From Phycisphaerales bacterium (GTDB lineage Bacteria > Planctomycetota > Phycisphaerae > UBA1845 > UTPLA1): a stretch of 64,000 bases of DNA. Within the stretch, counting starts at the first letter, position 1; the number at the start of each line of letters is the position of its first letter. The position numbers and the translations under genes were made by a program. The notes below the pieces were generated by a model. It was given only the letters and a program-made list of their open reading frames with translations. It did no database searches and was not told the origin of the DNA. Below, piece after piece: positions 61,791-64,000 of this stretch. The DNA lies in NCBI GenBank assembly GCA_020639075.1, contig JACKHI010000001.1, positions 5,518,001-5,582,000 of the forward strand, read 5' to 3'.

Positions 61791-63027
61791 GCTCGTCTTC
61801 TGATTCGGCAGTCGGTCGTTCAAGCCCCATCCACGGAACGATGATGCCCGGCATCGACCAGAGTATCTGCACGAGCCGCGCCGAGAGCGTGAGCACGAGC
61901 ATCGCGGAAGCGTCACACCATCGTCCTTCGACGAGGACCTTCAGGAAGACGGCTTCGAAGAGACCGAACCCCTGGAAGCTGATTGGCACGGCCGCGAACA
62001 GATAGCCCACGACGGCGGAGATCAGGACAGCGATATAGAGCTGACCGGCGCCGCGATCGGGTTGTGGATCGATGCCAAAGCTCCTCGCGAGGAAGTAGAT
62101 CGACGTCACGAGGAAGAAGTGGCTGACCATCGTGATCAGCAGGGACATGGCCGACTGGCTTCGATGACGCCGCAGTGCGAATGCCGTCGCGTCGATTCGC
62201 CGCAGCTTCTCCGAGAACGGTAGCTTTCCGAGCCAATGGTCGAACCTCAGAATCCGACGAACGCGCTCCGAGAAGAACATGAAGCCCGCGACGATCAGCG
62301 CCAGCATCAGGTATCCGACGTAGGCCCCGAAACTCCCGATCACGGATGTGTTTCGGGCCGCGAAAATTGTGACGGCGGCGATCATTAGAAAACTGATCAG
62401 GCCGAATACGCGGTCGAGCACGACGATCGTGACGCCTTCCGTTCGCTTATGCGTCCGCTTGGCGATGTGATACGCCTTATAGAGGTCGCCGCCCGTCGTT
62501 CCGGGGAGCGTGAAGTTGAAGAAGTTGCCGGCGAAGGTCAGGAGCAGGCAGTCGCGATAGCTGATGTCGATGTCCTGTGTGGATAGCAGGACTCGCAGAC
62601 GCCAGCCCAGGATGAATGAGACCGGCGTGAAGATAAGAATCGCGCTGAGCATCCAGGACCACTTCGTGCTCGCGACGACGGTCTTCAGACCGCGTTCGAT
62701 CTTTCCCTTGTTGTTCGATTCGCTGCCGAGCTCGGCAAGGGAGACTGTGCGCGTGTCGCTGGAGTCGGGATCCCGCAGTTGAAACCGGCGATCGGCGCCA
62801 GTGCCCGTTTCCTCGACGACAGTCCACGCTCGATCTGTCTCGTTTGCGAACCGGACACGATCATCCAGCGTGACCTTCGTGCTGAGATACCAGAGCGCCG
62901 CGCCGCAGACGGCGAGCTTGACGACGTTCAACACCCATTTCTTTGCGCGTTTCTTCAAACCTGTTGTCCAACCCTGGGATCGCGACGGAAGACTCGACTC
63001 GGGCTTGCGTCGTGTAATTACTAGCAC
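61753..63027 (-). CDS. UPF0104/flippase-like integral membrane protein
   Basis: 424-residue polytopic protein of the UPF0104/LPG-synthase transmembrane group (AglD-like). Family motifs are TFAGNFFNFTLPGTTGGDLYKAYHIAK, LDRVFGLISFLMIAAV and AAVPISFQGFGLFEAVFL. About seven to eight hydrophobic segments occur. An extra soluble stretch of about 75 residues (TLDDRVRFANETDRAWTVVE...) follows the first helix. A role in lipid or glycan translocation is typical but unproved. GTG start at 63027. The final codons overlap the protease gene on the other strand. Confidence 0.88.
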   Translation of the reverse strand: MLVITRRKPESSLPSRSQGWTTGLKKRAKKWVLNVVKLAVCGAALWYLSTKVTLDDRVRFANETDRAWTVVEETGTGADRRFQLRDPDSSDTRTVSLAELGSESNNKGKIERGLKTVVASTKWSWMLSAILIFTPVSFILGWRLRVLLSTQDIDISYRDCLLLTFAGNFFNFTLPGTTGGDLYKAYHIAKRTHKRTEGVTIVVLDRVFGLISFLMIAAVTIFAARNTSVIGSFGAYVGYLMLALIVAGFMFFSERVRRILRFDHWLGKLPFSEKLRRIDATAFALRRHRSQSAMSLLITMVSHFFLVTSIYFLARSFGIDPQPDRGAGQLYIAVLISAVVGYLFAAVPISFQGFGLFEAVFLKVLVEGRWCDASAMLVLTLSARLVQILWSMPGIIVPWMGLERPTAESEDELIPGDEIAPAPQ

Positions 63028-63051
63028 GCGGTGTGCCGTTTCGCCGGTAGG

Positions 63052-64000
63052 CTACCGTTGTGGTTGGGGTTTCGCAATTGCGACAGTCGGCGACGACGGC
63101 GGAGCCGCCTTGAATAGTGTGGCCGTTGCGTTCGTGTGCATCAGCGTCCAGTCGTTGCTGCGATCCATGTACTTATGCACGCTCGAACCCGTTCGAATCA
63201 GGGCGTAGTCAAACCCGTATCGGGCCGCCTCGCCGGGGAGTCTCTCCGGGTGCTTTTGGAGCTCGATGTATCGAAGCAGCCCCTCGTCGTGATGGAGTTC
63301 GCAGCGATCATCGATGTAGCTCAGCGCGTGCGGGGCGGCGTAGGCCAGATAACCGCCGAAGCGCATGTCGTTATACACGTGGACGGGACGGTCGGCGTCG
63401 GCGATTTCCTTATCGAGCAATGCGACAGCGTCCACGGGCCAGTCGGCATTCGTTGCGACGCATCGTCCTGCGCCGATGATCGGCAGCTTCCAGCCGAGGG
63501 CTTGTATGCCGAGTGCCGCCGCGAACATCGCCGCGATTGCGACGGCCATCGGGGCGACTCCCGGATGCCGGCGAGGCAGCGGCTTGAACGCTTTCATCGA
63601 TGCGATCCACCGTCGGCACGCCGGACTGTGCGGAATCATGTCAGCAATCGCCAGCGCGACCAGGATGGCGAATATCGGGCCGTGGCGGACGCGCGAGAGC
63701 GCGAGCAGAAACCAAATCGCCGGAAGCAGCCACGCAACGCGGACGCCGCGCGGCTGGACATCATACAAAAGGTAGAAGTAGCCGGCCGCGAGCAGGAGGA
63801 TCATGCCTCCTTCGGGACTGATCGGCGCGAGGCGGGCATGTTCGATAATCACTTTCGGGATGACGCTGGATCCCATCAGGCTCAGCCAGACCCGCGGCAA
63901 GGCCGGACCAAACGGGTTGACAAGAACAGTAATTGTGCAGAGCGCGACGACTGTCCCCAGCAGGGGAGCGCGCGGTCTGGCGACGGGAACGCCATCAGCG
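63052..64000 (-). CDS. Polytopic membrane protein, 5' end beyond window
   Basis: The frame stays open to base 64000 with no stop, so the N-terminus is beyond the window; about 315 residues are visible. Hydrophobic segments include VVALCTITVLVNPFGPAL, GGMILLLAAGYFYLLYD, AWLLPAIWFLLALSR and GVAPMAVAIAAMFAAALGI. The C-terminal part is soluble: VHVYNDMRFGGYLAYAAP and DDRCELHHDEGLLRYIELQ, then RYGFDYALIRTGS. This NPFG..L and C-terminal layout is seen in uncharacterised bacterial membrane proteins sometimes linked to glycosyltransferase-like folds. No catalytic function is assigned. Confidence 0.7.
   Translation of the reverse strand, partial: ADGVPVARPRAPLLGTVVALCTITVLVNPFGPALPRVWLSLMGSSVIPKVIIEHARLAPISPEGGMILLLAAGYFYLLYDVQPRGVRVAWLLPAIWFLLALSRVRHGPIFAILVALAIADMIPHSPACRRWIASMKAFKPLPRRHPGVAPMAVAIAAMFAAALGIQALGWKLPIIGAGRCVATNADWPVDAVALLDKEIADADRPVHVYNDMRFGGYLAYAAPHALSYIDDRCELHHDEGLLRYIELQKHPERLPGEAARYGFDYALIRTGSSVHKYMDRSNDWTLMHTNATATLFKAAPPSSPTVAIAKPQPQR

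Overview
The window reads as a high-GC chromosome segment from a planctomycete, most like Phycisphaerae and relatives. The class assignment is inference. Supporting signs are secreted proteins with short dockerin-like EF-hand tails, a 2.4-kiloresidue protein built from GACC...C cysteine modules, a GFTLIELLVVIAIIAVLISILLPAL-type prepilin with an ADGHAS tail, and intergenic regions full of short palindromes. Nearly all of the window is chromosomal housekeeping, surface and motility genes. I see no phage, insertion sequence, plasmid or CRISPR array.

Layout. (1) Bases 1-8202 hold a yge/ssnA-type catabolic cluster: ssnA (cut by the left edge), a zinc-ribbon protein, a threonine-synthase-like enzyme, a second fold-II PLP enzyme, a membrane protein, ygeW and ygeY. 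In enterobacteria and gut anaerobes these genes belong to the anaerobic purine/2,8-dioxopurine route ending in 2,3-diaminopropionate. A canonical ygeX lyase is absent and two other PLP enzymes sit in its place. (2) 8370-13450: an FKBP isomerase, a class D beta-lactamase, tRNA-Leu(TAG), a small hypothetical gene and a large secreted dockerin-tailed protein. (3) 14163-21407: a giant secreted protein with five P-type (proprotein-convertase) domains and many cysteine modules, then a prepilin-like protein at 21788. (4) 23082-29766: a zinc-ribbon protein, SMUG1-type uracil-DNA glycosylase, an AroD-AroE fusion, a metallophosphoesterase, shikimate kinase and a prepilin peptidase with a large insertion. 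(5) 30377-36079: flagellin, a small ORF, an enlarged filament cap (FliD) and the FliS chaperone. They are followed by a TPR protein, a TolB-like lipoprotein, a CsgG/LpoB-like lipoprotein and a Xer recombinase preceded by a structured leader. (6) 41526-49183, minus strand: MtfA peptidase, a LOG-like protein, a DUF4870 protein, GatB, a 126-bp tandem repeat array, CinA, a large membrane protein and a lipoprotein. (7) 49568-52093: a small protein, then a translationally coupled zinc metallopeptidase and ATP-grasp ligase. (8) 52144-58700, minus strand: a compact eight-gene type II secretion/type IV pilus-like operon (gspE, two gspF, three pilin-like proteins, a zinc-ribbon membrane protein, pilT). 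Divergent from it are an ECF sigma factor and a membrane partner. (9) 60372-64000: a secreted metzincin protease with a C-terminal anchor, a flippase-like membrane protein and a polytopic membrane protein cut by the right edge.

Functional links. The prepilin peptidase at 28222 is a candidate processor of the prepilin at 21788 and the pilin-like proteins of the 52-58 kb operon, which in turn may help export the dockerin-tailed and P-domain proteins. Flagellar genes share candidate sigma-28-type promoters of identical geometry. Many neighbouring genes overlap by ATGA or TTGA, so translational coupling is common.
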